Positions 1 to 9,405 are shown, counted from the first letter of the stretch. The stretch: DNA of 64,000 nt from Xenophilus azovorans DSM 13620 (GCF_000745855.1 NZ_KN050769.1:19888-83887); one strand, 5' to 3'. Notes: generated by a model from the sequence alone, not told the origin. Translations and numbers: made by a program.

Positions 1-1
1 G

Positions 2-1054
2 ATCGAGTGCCGCATCAACGCCGAGGACCCGTTCCGCAACTTCCTGCCCAGCACGGGCCGGCTGGTGCGCTTCCAGCCGCCGGCCGAGCAACTGGCCGCC
101 GCCGAGCCGACGCCGGCCGACGCCTACGGCGTGCGGGTGGACACCGGCGTGTACGAGGGCGGCGAGATCCCGATGTACTACGACTCGATGATCGCCAAGC
201 TGATCGTGCACGGCCGCGACCGCAACCACGCGATCGCACTGATGCGCGAGGCGCTCAACGGCTTCGTGATCCGCGGCATCCACAGCAACATCCCCTTCCA
301 GGCGGCGCTGCTGGCGCATCCGAAGTTCGTCTCGGGAGAGTTCAACACCGGCTTCATCGCCGAGCACTACGCGCACGGCTTCCGCGCCGAGGACGTGCCG
401 CATGCCGACCCGGATTTCCTGGTCGCGCTGGCGGCCTACGTGCACCGCCGCTACCGCGCCCGCGCCTCGGGCATCAGCGGCCAGCTCGAAGGGCATGGCG
501 TGAAGGTGGGCGAGCAGTTCGTGGTCGTCACGCTGGCGGCCGACGGGCAGCACGTGCACACGCCGGTGTCGGTCACCGATTTCCAGGGCAAGACCGGCTC
601 CAGCGCCGTGCAGGTGGGCGCGAACAGCTACCGCATCGACAGCCTGTCGCCCCTGGGCAGCATCCGCGTGGAAGGCCGGGTCAACGGCCAGCCCTTCACC
701 GCCCAGGTGGAGCGCGGCGCCGGCAAGAACCCGCTGGCCCTGCGCGTGCAGCACAACGGCACGCAGATCGAGGCGATGGTGCTCTCGCCGCTGGGCGCGC
801 GCCTGCTGGCGCTGATGCCCTACAAGGCGCCGCCGGACATGAGCAAGTTCCTGCTCTCGCCGATGCCGGGCCTGCTGGTGGACGTGGCCGTCCAGGAAGG
901 CCAGCAGGTGCAGGCCGGCGAGAAGCTGGCCGTCATCGAGGCGATGAAGATGGAGAACGTGCTGTTCGCCGCGCAGGACGGCGTGGTCGGCAAGATCGCC
1001 GCCGCCAAGGGCGAATCGCTGGCCGTGGACCAGGTGATCATGGAGTTCGCATGA
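2..1054 (+). CDS. Biotin-dependent acyl-CoA carboxylase alpha subunit, C-terminal part (probably propionyl-CoA carboxylase)
   Basis: The open frame enters from the left edge, so only the last 350 residues are present. It begins inside the biotin carboxylase C-terminal domain (motif ECRINAEDP). A linker domain follows, then a biotinyl carrier domain with the biotin site EAMKMEN, whose lysine is 35 residues from the C-terminus as usual for this family. The subunit carboxylates its bound biotin with ATP and bicarbonate and passes the carboxyl group to a partner carboxyltransferase. Large single-chain alpha subunits of this layout are typical of propionyl-CoA or methylcrotonyl-CoA carboxylases. 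The epimerase-like gene two genes downstream favours propionyl-CoA, but substrate is an inference. Its stop overlaps the bioB start (ATGA). Confidence 0.9.
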   Translation: MECRINAEDPFRNFLPSTGRLVRFQPPAEQLAAAEPTPADAYGVRVDTGVYEGGEIPMYYDSMIAKLIVHGRDRNHAIALMREALNGFVIRGIHSNIPFQAALLAHPKFVSGEFNTGFIAEHYAHGFRAEDVPHADPDFLVALAAYVHRRYRARASGISGQLEGHGVKVGEQFVVVTLAADGQHVHTPVSVTDFQGKTGSSAVQVGANSYRIDSLSPLGSIRVEGRVNGQPFTAQVERGAGKNPLALRVQHNGTQIEAMVLSPLGARLLALMPYKAPPDMSKFLLSPMPGLLVDVAVQEGQQVQAGEKLAVIEAMKMENVLFAAQDGVVGKIAAAKGESLAVDQVIMEFA

Positions 1055-2100
1055 CGGCGGGCGGCATCGACGCAGTGGAAGCGCCCGAGCGGCCCGTCGC
1101 GCTGCGCCGGCCGGCGAAGGCGCAGCCGCGGCCCGCTGCGCCGCGCTGGCCCGTGGAGGCGGTGCAGGCGCTGCTGGAGTTGCCCTTCAACGAGCTGCTG
1201 TTCCGTGCCCAGGCCGCGCACCGCGAACACTGGCCCGAGGGCGACATCGAGCTGGCGACACTTCTCTCTGTGAAGACCGGCGGCTGCCCCGAGAACTGCG
1301 GCTACTGCCCGCAGTCGGCCGAGTTCGACACGGGGGTGAAGGCACAGAAGCTGATGAGCGTGGAGGAGGTGACGCGCGCCGCGCAGGCCGCCAAGGACGC
1401 CGGCGCCACCCGCTTCTGCATGGGCGCCGCCTGGCGCGCGCCGAAGGACCGCGACATCGAGAAGGTGGCCGAGCTGGTGCAGGCCGTCAAGGGCCTGGGC
1501 CTGCAGTCCTGCGCCACGCTGGGCATGCTGGAGGCGCACCAGGCGCAGGCACTGCGCGACGCCGGCCTGGACTACTACAACCACAACCTCGACACCGCGC
1601 CCGAGTACTACGGCGACATCGTCGACACCCGCACGTACCAGGACCGGCTCGACACCCTGGCCCACGTGCGCGCGGCCGGCATCAGCGTGTGCTGTGGCGG
1701 CATCGTCGGCATGGGCGAGGCGCCGGTGCACCGCGCCGGCCTGCTGGCGCAGCTCGCCAACCTGGAGCCGTACCCGGAGTCGGTGCCCATCAACAGCCTG
1801 GTGCGCGTGCCCGGCACGCCGCTGGCCGACAGCGAGCCGATCGACCCGCTGGACTTCGTGCGCGTGATCGCCGTGGCCCGCATCCTGATGCCGAAGGCGC
1901 GCGTGCGCCTGTCGGCCGGCCGCCAGCAGCTCGGCGAGGCGGTGCAGGCGCTGTGCTTCCTGGCCGGCGCCAACTCCATCTTCTACGGCGACAAGCTGCT
2001 GGTCACCGGCAACCCCGACGTGGAGGCCGACCGGCAACTGCTCGCCAAGCTGGGCCTGCAAGGCCGCGACACCGTTGCATCCGAAGGAGGCTGCGCATGA
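1051..2100 (+). CDS. bioB: Biotin synthase
   Basis: This 349-residue radical SAM enzyme inserts sulfur into dethiobiotin, the last step of biotin synthesis. The CPENCGYC motif (Cys79, Cys83, Cys86) carries the SAM-binding 4Fe-4S cluster. Other family signatures follow: YYNHNLDT, a CCGGI segment with cluster cysteines, and the late motif RLSAGR whose arginine contacts the 2Fe-2S cluster. The start overlaps the upstream carboxylase stop by 4 bases. An extra proline- and arginine-rich stretch of about 35 residues precedes the conserved core. Translational coupling to a biotin-dependent enzyme, away from other bio genes, suggests that cofactor supply is matched to carboxylase production. Confidence 0.96.
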   Translation: MTAGGIDAVEAPERPVALRRPAKAQPRPAAPRWPVEAVQALLELPFNELLFRAQAAHREHWPEGDIELATLLSVKTGGCPENCGYCPQSAEFDTGVKAQKLMSVEEVTRAAQAAKDAGATRFCMGAAWRAPKDRDIEKVAELVQAVKGLGLQSCATLGMLEAHQAQALRDAGLDYYNHNLDTAPEYYGDIVDTRTYQDRLDTLAHVRAAGISVCCGGIVGMGEAPVHRAGLLAQLANLEPYPESVPINSLVRVPGTPLADSEPIDPLDFVRVIAVARILMPKARVRLSAGRQQLGEAVQALCFLAGANSIFYGDKLLVTGNPDVEADRQLLAKLGLQGRDTVASEGGCA

Positions 2101-2588
2101 ACACGACGACGACCCGGCCGTTCAAGGTGCTGGGCATCCAGCAGATCGCCATCGGCGGGCCCGACAAGCAGCGCCTGGCCACCCTGTGGGTGGACATGCT
2201 GGGCCTGGAGCGCACCGGCACCTTCAAGAGCGAACGCGAGAACGTGGACGAGGACATCTGCGCCATCGGCGAAGGCCCCTTCAAGGTCGAGGTGGACCTG
2301 ATGCAGCCGATGGACCCGGAGAAGAAGCCGGCGGTGCACGCCACGCCGCTCAACCACGTCGGCCTGTGGATCGACGACCTGCCGAAGGCTGTGGAATGGC
2401 TGACGGCACAGGGCGTGCGCTTCGCGCCCGGCGGCATCCGCAAGGGCGCGGCGGGCTTCGACATCTGCTTCCTGCACCCCAAGGGCAGCGAGGAATTTCC
2501 CATCTCGGGCGAGGGCGTGCTGATCGAGATGGTGCAGGCGCCGCCGGAGGTCGTCGAAGCCTTCGGCCGGCTCGCCGCTACGCGTTGA
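2097..2588 (+). CDS. VOC-family protein, methylmalonyl-CoA epimerase-like
   Basis: This 163-residue protein has the vicinal oxygen chelate fold, as two beta-alpha-beta-beta-beta repeats. The second half resembles methylmalonyl-CoA epimerase: NHVGLWIDD carries a metal-ligand histidine, and the C-terminal FLHPKG and LIEM segments carry the ligand glutamate. The first repeat has Gln (IQQIAI) where epimerases usually have the first metal-binding His, so true epimerase activity is uncertain. An AAGGAGG ribosome site lies just upstream, and the start overlaps the bioB stop by 4 bases. Next to an acyl-CoA carboxylase, a role in converting (S)- to (R)-methylmalonyl-CoA is plausible. Its 3' end overlaps the convergent Lrp-family gene by 11 bases. 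Confidence 0.75.
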   Translation: MNTTTTRPFKVLGIQQIAIGGPDKQRLATLWVDMLGLERTGTFKSERENVDEDICAIGEGPFKVEVDLMQPMDPEKKPAVHATPLNHVGLWIDDLPKAVEWLTAQGVRFAPGGIRKGAAGFDICFLHPKGSEEFPISGEGVLIEMVQAPPEVVEAFGRLAATR

Positions 2589-3063
2589 CCACCTTCTTCA
2601 CCGGCGGTTTCACGTCGCTCTTGCTCGCCGGCAGCATCGGCTGGTGCTCGCGCGCCGGGTTCAGGATGATCGAGGTCGCCGTCTCGGTGAGCAGGCAGAA
2701 CTTGGTGACCACCGCGTCCAGGTGCGCCACGTCGATGACGGCGATCTCGATGACCCAGCTGTCCTCGCCGGTCACGTTGTAGGCGTTGATGCACTCGGGC
2801 GTCTCGCGTACCAGCTTGACGACGCGGGCGTACTCGGCGCGGCCGACGCGCACGATGGCGCGGATGCCGTAGCCCAGCTTCGCCAGGTCCACCGACGCGC
2901 GGTAGCCGGTGATGACGCCGGCCGATTCGAGCTTGCGCACGCGCTCGGTCACGGCGGGCTGGCTCAGGTGCACGCGGCGGCCCAGCTCGGCCATCGAGAG
3001 GCGGGCGTCGGCCTGCAGCTCGGCCAGGATGCGGGTGTCGTAGGCGTCGAGTTCGGGATTCAA
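2578..3063 (-). CDS. Lrp/AsnC-family transcriptional regulator
   Basis: The 161-residue protein has an N-terminal winged helix-turn-helix (about residues 5-60, with [17 protein letters not shown]) followed by a RAM ligand-binding domain (about 70-150). Proteins of this family form dimers to octamers that respond to amino acids. The start codon is TTG, chosen because AAGGAG lies six bases upstream and the frame matches the family N-terminus. The gene is divergent from the EamA transporter at 3164, so that transporter is a reasonable but unproven target. The last 11 bases overlap the convergent VOC gene. Confidence 0.88.
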   Translation of the reverse strand: MNPELDAYDTRILAELQADARLSMAELGRRVHLSQPAVTERVRKLESAGVITGYRASVDLAKLGYGIRAIVRVGRAEYARVVKLVRETPECINAYNVTGEDSWVIEIAVIDVAHLDAVVTKFCLLTETATSIILNPAREHQPMLPASKSDVKPPVKKVVNA

Positions 3064-3163
3064 GGCCGGCTCCTTCCATGTCCGTGGAAATGAAGGCGAT
3101 CCTAGCGCCGATGCCTTGAATCATGCATGGATGAACGGCCATCGCTTTCATACCATGCAGGGC

Positions 3164-4078
3164 ATGTCTTCCTCCGCCGCACCCCTGCGCCCGCCGGGTT
3201 CCCCGGCCTTCGGCCTGCCGCCGCTGCTGTGGCTGTGCCTGGCCGCCACCTGGCTGGTGTGGGGCTCGACCTACCTCGCCATCAAGGTGGCGCTGGTGAG
3301 CTTCCCGCCCTTCCTGCAGATGGGCTCGCGCTTCCTCGTCGCCGGCGCGCTGCTGGCCGCGTGGATGCGCTGGCGCGGCGCACCCTGGCCGAGCCGGCGG
3401 CAGTGGCTGCATGCGCTGGCGGTCGGCGGCCTGATGCTGGGCGGCGGCATGGGCGGCGTGGGGCATGCCGAGCAGTCGGTCGGCTCCGGCCTGGTGGTGG
3501 CCTTCATCGCAGTGGTACCGCTGATGATCGCGCTGCTCAATTCATTGTGGGGCGTGCGGCCCTGGTGGCTGGAAGGGGCGGGCATCGCGGTCGGCCTGGG
3601 CGGCGTGCTGCTGCTGACGCAGGGCCGCGGCTTCCAGGCCTCGCCGGCGGGGCTGGCGGCCATCTGCATCGCCTGCGCCTGCTGGTCGCTGGGCAGCGTG
3701 CTCAGCCAGCGCAGCCTGCCGCTGGCGCCCGGCGCGATGGGCTTCGCCAGCGAGATGCTGTGCGGCGGCGTGGTGCTGATGCTGCTGGCCGCCGCCAGCG
3801 GCGAGCGCATGGCCTGGCCGCCGCGCGCCGACGCGGCCGCGGCGTGGCTCTACCTGGTGGTGTTCGGCTCGCTGGTCGCCTTCAACGCCTACATGGTGCT
3901 GCTGGCGCGGGCGCCGTCCGGGCTGGCGGCCAGCTACACCTTCGTGAATCCCGTCATCGCCATGCTGCTGGGCGTGGGGCTGGCCGGCGAGGTGGTCACG
4001 CCCTTCGAGTGGGCGGCGGTGGGCGTGGTGCTGGCCGGCGTGCTGCTGCTGCTGGCCAACCACGCCCGGCGGCGCTGA
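3164..4078 (+). CDS. EamA/DMT-superfamily permease (YedA-like)
   Basis: This is a roughly 304-residue integral membrane protein with about ten hydrophobic helices in two EamA repeats. The first starts with the typical TWLVWGSTYLAIK segment and the second contains the related AASYTFVNPVIAMLLG. Family members export amino acids or other metabolites. The ATG at 3164 gives a normal length. An in-frame ATG at 3116 would add 16 residues but lies in the intergenic control region. The gene is divergent from the Lrp-type regulator, an arrangement often seen for amino-acid efflux pumps. The substrate cannot be told from the sequence. Confidence 0.85.
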   Translation: MSSSAAPLRPPGSPAFGLPPLLWLCLAATWLVWGSTYLAIKVALVSFPPFLQMGSRFLVAGALLAAWMRWRGAPWPSRRQWLHALAVGGLMLGGGMGGVGHAEQSVGSGLVVAFIAVVPLMIALLNSLWGVRPWWLEGAGIAVGLGGVLLLTQGRGFQASPAGLAAICIACACWSLGSVLSQRSLPLAPGAMGFASEMLCGGVVLMLLAAASGERMAWPPRADAAAAWLYLVVFGSLVAFNAYMVLLARAPSGLAASYTFVNPVIAMLLGVGLAGEVVTPFEWAAVGVVLAGVLLLLANHARRR

Positions 4079-4084
4079 GGGGCT

Positions 4085-5191
4085 TCAGTCCCCCCAAACC
4101 TCGCGCGCCGTCTCGATCACCAGGCGCAGCTTCGCGCGCTGCGCCTCCACCGCGATGTTGTTGCCGTGCACGGTGCTGGAGAAGCCGCACTGCGGCGACA
4201 GCGCCAGTTGCTCCAGCGGCGCGTACTTGGCGGCTTCGTCGATGCGGCGCTTGAGCGCGCCCTTGTCCTCCATGTCGCCGAACTTGGTGGTCACCAGGCC
4301 CAGCACGACGGTCTTGCCCTTGGGCAGGAAGCGCAGCGGCTTGAAGTCGCCGGAGCGCGCGTCGTCGTACTCCATGAAGTAGGCGTCCAGGTCCATCTCC
4401 TTGAGCAGCGCCTCGGCCACCGGCTCGTAGTTGCCGGCGGCGGCGTGCGTGCTCTTGAAGTTGCCGCGGCACAGGTGCATCGCCAGCAGCATCCCCGGCG
4501 GCTTCTGCGCCACGACCTTGTTGATGAACTTCGCGTAGCGGTGCGGCAGCTCGTTGGGGTCGTCGCCGCGCTGGCGCGCGGCCTCGCGCATCTTCTCGTC
4601 GCACAGGTAGGCGAGGTTGGTGTCGTCCATCTGCACGTAGGTGCAGCCGGCGGCGGCGAGCGAGCGCAGCTCGTCGCCATAGGCCTTGGCCACGTCGTCG
4701 TAGAAGTCGGGTTCCAGCTCGGGGTACGCCTCCTTGCTGATGCCGGCGCGCCCGCCGCGGAAGTGCAGCATGGTGGGCGAGGGGATCGTCACCTTGGGCG
4801 TGTGGCCGGCCGAGACCTGGCTCTTGAGGTATTCGAAGTCCGCGAGCTGGATGTTCTTCGCGTGGCGCACCTTGTCGATGACGCGCATGACAGGCGGTGC
4901 CAGCTCTTCCGTGCCGTCGGGCTTGCGGATGGTGACGGGGATGTCCGTCTTCACGCCGCCGAGCTGTTCCAGGAAGTCGATGTGGAAGTAGGTGCGGCGG
5001 AACTCGCCGTCGGTGATGCTCTTGAGGCCCACGTCCTCCTGGAACTTCACGGTCTCGGTGATGGCCCGGTCCTCCACCTCGCGCAGTTGCTCGGCGCCGA
5101 TCTCGCCCCGGGCCTTCTGTTCGCGGGCATCGAGCAGGTACTTCGGGCGCAGGAAGCTGCCGACGTGGTCGTAGCGGGCAGGCAGTTGCAT
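4085..5191 (-). CDS. Cobalamin-independent methionine synthase C-terminal-domain protein
   Basis: The 368-residue protein corresponds to the catalytic C-terminal half of MetE only. It lacks the N-terminal half of full-length MetE (about 750 residues). It starts with the typical YDHVGSFLRP and contains TDGEFRR. The zinc-ligand set is visible as MHLCRGN (His and Cys) and SPQCGFSS (Cys). Such short MetE-like proteins (YxjG type) transfer methyl groups from folate or other donors to a thiol, but their physiological substrates often differ from those of MetE. A GGAG ribosome site precedes the ATG. The gene is convergent with the EamA gene, with only 6 bases between them. Confidence 0.85.
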   Translation of the reverse strand: MQLPARYDHVGSFLRPKYLLDAREQKARGEIGAEQLREVEDRAITETVKFQEDVGLKSITDGEFRRTYFHIDFLEQLGGVKTDIPVTIRKPDGTEELAPPVMRVIDKVRHAKNIQLADFEYLKSQVSAGHTPKVTIPSPTMLHFRGGRAGISKEAYPELEPDFYDDVAKAYGDELRSLAAAGCTYVQMDDTNLAYLCDEKMREAARQRGDDPNELPHRYAKFINKVVAQKPPGMLLAMHLCRGNFKSTHAAAGNYEPVAEALLKEMDLDAYFMEYDDARSGDFKPLRFLPKGKTVVLGLVTTKFGDMEDKGALKRRIDEAAKYAPLEQLALSPQCGFSSTVHGNNIAVEAQRAKLRLVIETAREVWGD

Positions 5192-5293
5192 GAGGGTCTC
5201 CTGAAAGGCGGTGGGAACGGGCGGCGCGGCGCGGCCGTGCCGCGCTGAACTGGTTCTTGACTGTAACGTTTTCGCGCCCGTCCGGCAGCGGCC

Positions 5294-7003
5294 TCAACGG
5301 CAGTGGAAGCTCGCCGCGTCGTCGATGCTGCCCCGACCGTCGTGGCGCGGCTGGGCCGGCCAGGCGCACAGCGGGCGGGTGCGGCCGGGCCACGCCACCT
5401 CGGGGTTCTCGGGCCGCGCGCGCGCCACGATGCGCGTGGGCGCCTCGCCCTGCTCGACCCACTTCACCAGGGCGGAGAGCCCGTCGTACTGGTCGGTGGC
5501 CGGGCCGCCGCTGCAGTGCGCCATGTTCGGCACCGTGAACAGCCGGGCGATGCCGTCGGTGCGCTCGCCGTAGCGTGCGCGCAGCCGGTCCAGGTAGCGC
5601 ACCGTGTCCTTCACCGAGAACACCGGATCGCTCACGCCGTGGAAGAACAGCAGCTTGCCCCCACGCCGCACGTAGGCGTCGACGTCCGGCGACTCGGCAG
5701 CCACCATCTGCATCGCCGATTCGCGGAAGGGACCGCCGGCGGCGTGGACCTTCGCCGCGTCGCGCGCCGGGTCGAAGCCCATGGCGTAGGCCCAGAAGTC
5801 GGTGGTGACCGTCGGCGGCGTCGTGAAGAACATCGCCAGCGCGCCGGTCATCAGCGTGAGGTTGCGCGCGTTGGCCTCGCCCTGCTGCGCATCGCCGAAC
5901 TTCCAGCGCGTCCATTCGCGCGAGTGCAGCCCAGCGTCGAAGGTCCAGTCCGAGTAGATCACCCGGCCCTGCGCGTCCTTCGCGCCGGCGAAGGACTTCT
6001 GCAGCGCCTCCACCTGCGCGGGGCCCAGGCAGGCGGCGGTCTTCGCGCCCCGGCAGCGCAACTCGGCGGGATCGAAGCGGCAGGCGGGCCAGTTGTCGAC
6101 GATACCGTCCTTCAGGCCGTCCAGCGCGTCGCAGCGCGCCAGCACCGTGCGGGTGAGCAGTCGCATGTCCGCCGGCGAGAAGGCCTTCGCCAGCACCGGC
6201 CGCCCGGCGGCGGGCGGCGCCTGCTCGGCCGCGGCGCGGGCGTAGAGCTGCGTGTCATAGACCGCCTGCACCGAGGCCAGCGGCACGCGGTAGGCCGGTG
6301 CGGAGGCGATCACGCCGTCGAACATGTCGGGGTAGCGCTGCGTCATCATCATCGCCTGCCGCCCGCCGTTGGAGCAGCCCACGAAGTACGAGCGCCGGGG
6401 CGCCTGGCCGTAGTGCGCCGCGATGAGCTGCTTGGCGGCGCGGGCCGTTTGCGCCATCGCGTTGTAGCCGTTGTCGGCGCGTGCCTGCGGGTCCAGCCCG
6501 AACTGGTAGGGGCCGTTGGGGCCGGGTTCGTTGAGGTGGCCGGTGTCGGTGAAGACCACGGCGTAGCCCTGCAGCAGCGCGTTGCCGGTGTTGCCGCCGC
6601 CGGTGAGCACGCCGATCGCGTCGCGCAGCACGCCGTCGGTGCCGCCGCCGCCCTGGAAGAAGAAGCGGCCGTTCCATTCGGCGGGCAGCCGCAGGTCGAA
6701 GCCGATGGCGTAGGGCTTGCCGTCGATGCCCGTGCGCTCGGCGATCCTGCCTTGCACGTGGCAGTGCGCCGGCACGCGGGCGGTGCTGCCCGGTGCGCCA
6801 GGCTGGATGCCGGTGAGCGCGATGCTGCCGGCGGGCACAGCCTCGGCCTGCGTGAGGCGGGTGTCCGCCACGGCAATGCCCGCCAACTGCGCACAGCCGA
6901 CGGGGGCTGCTGCCGTCCCGCTGCCGGGGCCGGCGTCTCCAGGTTGAGCGCAGCCGGCCATCAGCGTGGCTGCGGCGGCGGCCGCGACGAGGGCGCCACG
7001 CAT
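5294..7003 (-). CDS. Tannase/feruloyl-esterase-family lipoprotein esterase
   Basis: This 569-residue alpha/beta hydrolase starts with a lipoprotein-type signal, with lipobox LMAGC and Cys18 as the lipidated residue. The nucleophile motif is GCSNGG with Ser211. The acid lies in HGVSDPVFS and the catalytic histidine in NMAHCSGG near the C-terminus. A DGLKDGIVDN loop resembles the family calcium site, and cysteines flank the active site as in tannases. Relatives cleave aromatic esters such as gallate or ferulate esters, and MHETase of the PET pathway belongs to the same family. The gene follows the Bug-protein gene by 3 bases, so it is probably last in an operon with that gene and the DUF3237 gene. 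The exact substrate is unknown. Confidence 0.87.
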   Translation of the reverse strand: MRGALVAAAAAATLMAGCAQPGDAGPGSGTAAAPVGCAQLAGIAVADTRLTQAEAVPAGSIALTGIQPGAPGSTARVPAHCHVQGRIAERTGIDGKPYAIGFDLRLPAEWNGRFFFQGGGGTDGVLRDAIGVLTGGGNTGNALLQGYAVVFTDTGHLNEPGPNGPYQFGLDPQARADNGYNAMAQTARAAKQLIAAHYGQAPRRSYFVGCSNGGRQAMMMTQRYPDMFDGVIASAPAYRVPLASVQAVYDTQLYARAAAEQAPPAAGRPVLAKAFSPADMRLLTRTVLARCDALDGLKDGIVDNWPACRFDPAELRCRGAKTAACLGPAQVEALQKSFAGAKDAQGRVIYSDWTFDAGLHSREWTRWKFGDAQQGEANARNLTLMTGALAMFFTTPPTVTTDFWAYAMGFDPARDAAKVHAAGGPFRESAMQMVAAESPDVDAYVRRGGKLLFFHGVSDPVFSVKDTVRYLDRLRARYGERTDGIARLFTVPNMAHCSGGPATDQYDGLSALVKWVEQGEAPTRIVARARPENPEVAWPGRTRPLCAWPAQPRHDGRGSIDDAASFHCR

Positions 7004-7006
7004 CGC

Positions 7007-8017
7007 TCAGTCCGCCTTGAAGCCGGTCGCCTTGACCACTTTGCCCCAGGTGGCCGTGTCGCTGGCGATGATGCTGGCGAAGGCCTGCGTGCTGGTGCCG
7101 GTGGCGCGGAAGCCGGCGTCCTCCATCTTCTTCTGGCCGTCGGGCGACTGCATGGCCCGCACGATGCTGGAGTTGAGCTTCGCCACGATCTCCGGTGGCG
7201 TCTTGGCCGGAGCGACGATGCCAAACCAGGCGCTGAACTGCAGGTTCGGGTAGCCCAGTTCCTTGAAGGTCGGCACGTCCGGCAGCATCGGAGAACGCTG
7301 CTCGCCGGTGCTGGCAAGCCCGGTGAGCTTGCCGGCCTTGACGTTGGGTGCCGACAGGCCGACGCTGGCGAAGGCACCGGCCACGTCGCCGCCGATGATG
7401 CCGGCGAGCGCGTCGCCGGTGGAGCGGTAGTGCACCGCCTCGGGCTGCAGGCCGACCGTGTCGCCCAGCCGGTACGCGCCGAAATGCCCCAGCGTGCCGG
7501 CGCCGAAGGTGCCCATGAACAGGCTCTTGCGTTCGCGCGTCCAGTCCACGAAGGCCTTGAAGGTGCGGGCCGGCACTTTCTGCGGGCTGGACACCAGCAC
7601 GAAGTCCGAGGTCACGACCTGCGACACCGGGACGAAATCCCGAGCCGGGTCGTAGGCCAGCTTGCTGTAGGTGCTGGGCGCGATGCTGAGCATGCCGGTC
7701 TCGGCCAGCAGCAGCGTGTAGCCGTCGGGCTGCGCGCGGGCGGCTTCGGAGGCGGCGATCAGCCCGCTTGCGCCGGCCTTGTTGTCGACGACCACGGCCT
7801 GGTTGTTCCAGCCCTCCGAGAGCTTCTGCGCCAGCAGCCGGGCCACGATGTCGGGCCCCGTGCCGGCCGCGAAGCCCACGATGATGCGCACCGGGCGGCT
7901 GGGGTAGGAAGTCGCGTTCTGCGCGGCGGCCGGGCTGGCCAGCGCGAAGGTGGCGCAGGCCGTGGCGGCGAGGACGAGGGCGCGGCGCTGCGCGCCCGCG
8001 GCAGGGGCGGTCGTCAT
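7007..8017 (-). CDS. Bug-family tripartite tricarboxylate transporter substrate-binding protein
   Basis: The 336-residue periplasmic protein has a signal peptide of about 32 residues ending near ASPAAAQ. The core is typical of the TctC/Bug family: YPSRPVRIIVGFAAG at the N-terminus, then a GY(T)LLLAE segment and a C-terminal LN..I motif. Bug proteins bind carboxylates, often aromatic or dicarboxylic acids, and are very numerous in Burkholderiales. No membrane subunits (TctA/TctB) are encoded next to it, which is common. Its place between an esterase and a DUF3237 protein suggests that it captures an acid related to the esterase pathway. AGGAGA precedes the ATG. Confidence 0.92.
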   Translation of the reverse strand: MTTAPAAGAQRRALVLAATACATFALASPAAAQNATSYPSRPVRIIVGFAAGTGPDIVARLLAQKLSEGWNNQAVVVDNKAGASGLIAASEAARAQPDGYTLLLAETGMLSIAPSTYSKLAYDPARDFVPVSQVVTSDFVLVSSPQKVPARTFKAFVDWTRERKSLFMGTFGAGTLGHFGAYRLGDTVGLQPEAVHYRSTGDALAGIIGGDVAGAFASVGLSAPNVKAGKLTGLASTGEQRSPMLPDVPTFKELGYPNLQFSAWFGIVAPAKTPPEIVAKLNSSIVRAMQSPDGQKKMEDAGFRATGTSTQAFASIIASDTATWGKVVKATGFKAD

Positions 8018-8050
8018 GGGATGTCTCCTGGAGGAACGAGGGAACGGGGG

Positions 8051-8530
8051 CTACTGCACGGCGAAGAAGCGCATCACCACCTGGGCCGGGTGGCGCACGC
8101 CGACGCCGATGAACAGCCGCTCGGTGATCCAGTGCAGCGCCTTCGACGTCGTCTCGAAGCGCGGGCTGCAGCGGAAGTAGATCTGCGCCGGGTCCACCGG
8201 CTCGCCGCGCAGCAGGCGCTGCATGGCCTCGGGCGGCGCGGTGCGGATGGCGTGGTTGCGCACGTAGATCAGCTCGCCGGCCTCGGTCTCCAGGCCGTAG
8301 CGTGCGTCCAGCTCGGAGGCGGTGTCGCTGGCGATGCGCTGGAAGTCCGCGCCGCCCGGCAGCACCCGCGCGCGCCAGCCTTCGCCTTCGGCGCTGCCGC
8401 CGAGGATGGGCACCACCCGGCGCAGGCCCTGCGCGCCCTGGCCCAGCACCAGCGGCTCGCCGACGTCGACGGCCACGTCGGCAAAGCGGGCGAGGGCGGG
8501 CATGCGCAGCGGATCGGTGTCGTGGTTCAT
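8051..8530 (-). CDS. DUF3237 domain protein
   Basis: The 159-residue cytoplasmic protein covers a whole DUF3237 domain, with the typical FADVAVDVGEP opening, a GGADFQRI core and the closing YFRCSPRFET...WI segment. The function of this beta-barrel-like family is not established, but it is often found near genes for catabolism of aromatic or aliphatic acids. The ATG at 8530 was chosen because the conserved region starts about ten residues later. A longer open frame upstream runs into the divergent regulator. It is the first gene of the putative DUF3237-Bug-tannase operon. Confidence 0.82.
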   Translation of the reverse strand: MNHDTDPLRMPALARFADVAVDVGEPLVLGQGAQGLRRVVPILGGSAEGEGWRARVLPGGADFQRIASDTASELDARYGLETEAGELIYVRNHAIRTAPPEAMQRLLRGEPVDPAQIYFRCSPRFETTSKALHWITERLFIGVGVRHPAQVVMRFFAVQ

Positions 8531-8577
8531 GCGGCTAGCGTAAGTCCGCTGGCGCGCGAGGGCGGTCATCCTGGAAG

Positions 8578-9405
8578 ATGACGGACTTTCCCCAGTCCCC
8601 GCTTTCTTTCCCTCCCATGCGTACCTGGACTCCCGACCCCGCCGGCGCTCCGGCGCTGCTGGCCGAGCGCATGCCGCAGGTGGTGCCGGCCCTGGGCGAG
8701 ACGGACTTCGGCACGCGCCTGCTCGATGCACTGGGCGAGGCCCTGCCGGTGGGCTCCTTCTCCGTCTACCGCACCGGCCCGCGGCCGGCGATCTTCGTCA
8801 GCGGCAGCCGGCACCTGCCCGACACCACCCGCGACTGCTGGCACGCCTACCTGTCGGGCCCGATCCGTGCCGACCGCACGTTGCGCGACGAGCGCCTGCC
8901 CAGCTTGCGCGTGTGCCACATCACCGCGCGCGAGGTGCCGCCCGAGCACCGCGCCAAGGTGTACGAGGCGCACGGCGTGGTCGAGCGCGTCTCGGTGGTG
9001 GAGGACGAGCCGGCCGGCGACGGCTCGCTGTTCGCCGTCAACTTCTACCGCCACCAGCACCAGCGGCCGCTGGGCGACGCGCACCTGGCCGACTTCGGCA
9101 GCGCGGGCCGGCTGCTCATGGCGCTGGCGCGCAAGCACGTGGCGATGACGCAGCGCGGCGCATCGCCCGAGGCCGATGCGGCGGACCTGCACGGGCGCCT
9201 GCTGGCGCGCTGCCCCGCGCTGACGGTGCGCGAGGCCGAGGTCTGCCTGCGCCTGCTGCGCGGCATGACGCAGGAAGGCATCGCCGCCGACCTGGGGCTG
9301 GCGCTGCCGACGGTGAAGACTTACCGCAACCGTGCCTTCGGCCGGCTGGGCATCCACTTCCGCAGCGAGCTGTTCGCGCTCATGCTGCTGCGGGAGGCGC
9401 CGTAG
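8578..9405 (+). CDS. LuxR-type (GerE helix-turn-helix) transcriptional regulator
   Basis: The 275-residue protein ends in a GerE/LuxR DNA-binding domain (about residues 210-265) with LTVREAEVCLRLL, the recognition segment TQEGIAADLGLALPTVKTY, and R..LGIHFRSEL. The first about 200 residues match no domain that I recognise by eye, and no autoinducer-binding signature is obvious. An alternative ATG at 8617 would shorten it by 13 residues. It is transcribed away from the DUF3237-Bug-tannase operon with only 47 bases between the start codons, so control of that operon is likely. Its 3' end overlaps the convergent aldo/keto reductase by 26 bases. Confidence 0.85.
   Translation: MTDFPQSPLSFPPMRTWTPDPAGAPALLAERMPQVVPALGETDFGTRLLDALGEALPVGSFSVYRTGPRPAIFVSGSRHLPDTTRDCWHAYLSGPIRADRTLRDERLPSLRVCHITAREVPPEHRAKVYEAHGVVERVSVVEDEPAGDGSLFAVNFYRHQHQRPLGDAHLADFGSAGRLLMALARKHVAMTQRGASPEADAADLHGRLLARCPALTVREAEVCLRLLRGMTQEGIAADLGLALPTVKTYRNRAFGRLGIHFRSELFALMLLREAP

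Noticed and set aside
5192..5293. Cobalamin or SAM riboswitch upstream of the MetE-like gene
   Set aside because: The leader is short and shows none of the conserved B12-box or SAM motifs.
5303..8581. Very long open frame on the plus strand opposite the tannase and Bug genes
   Set aside because: High-GC codon use creates long antisense frames. The product is Arg/Gly/His-rich without domain pattern, whereas the minus-strand genes have full family signatures.
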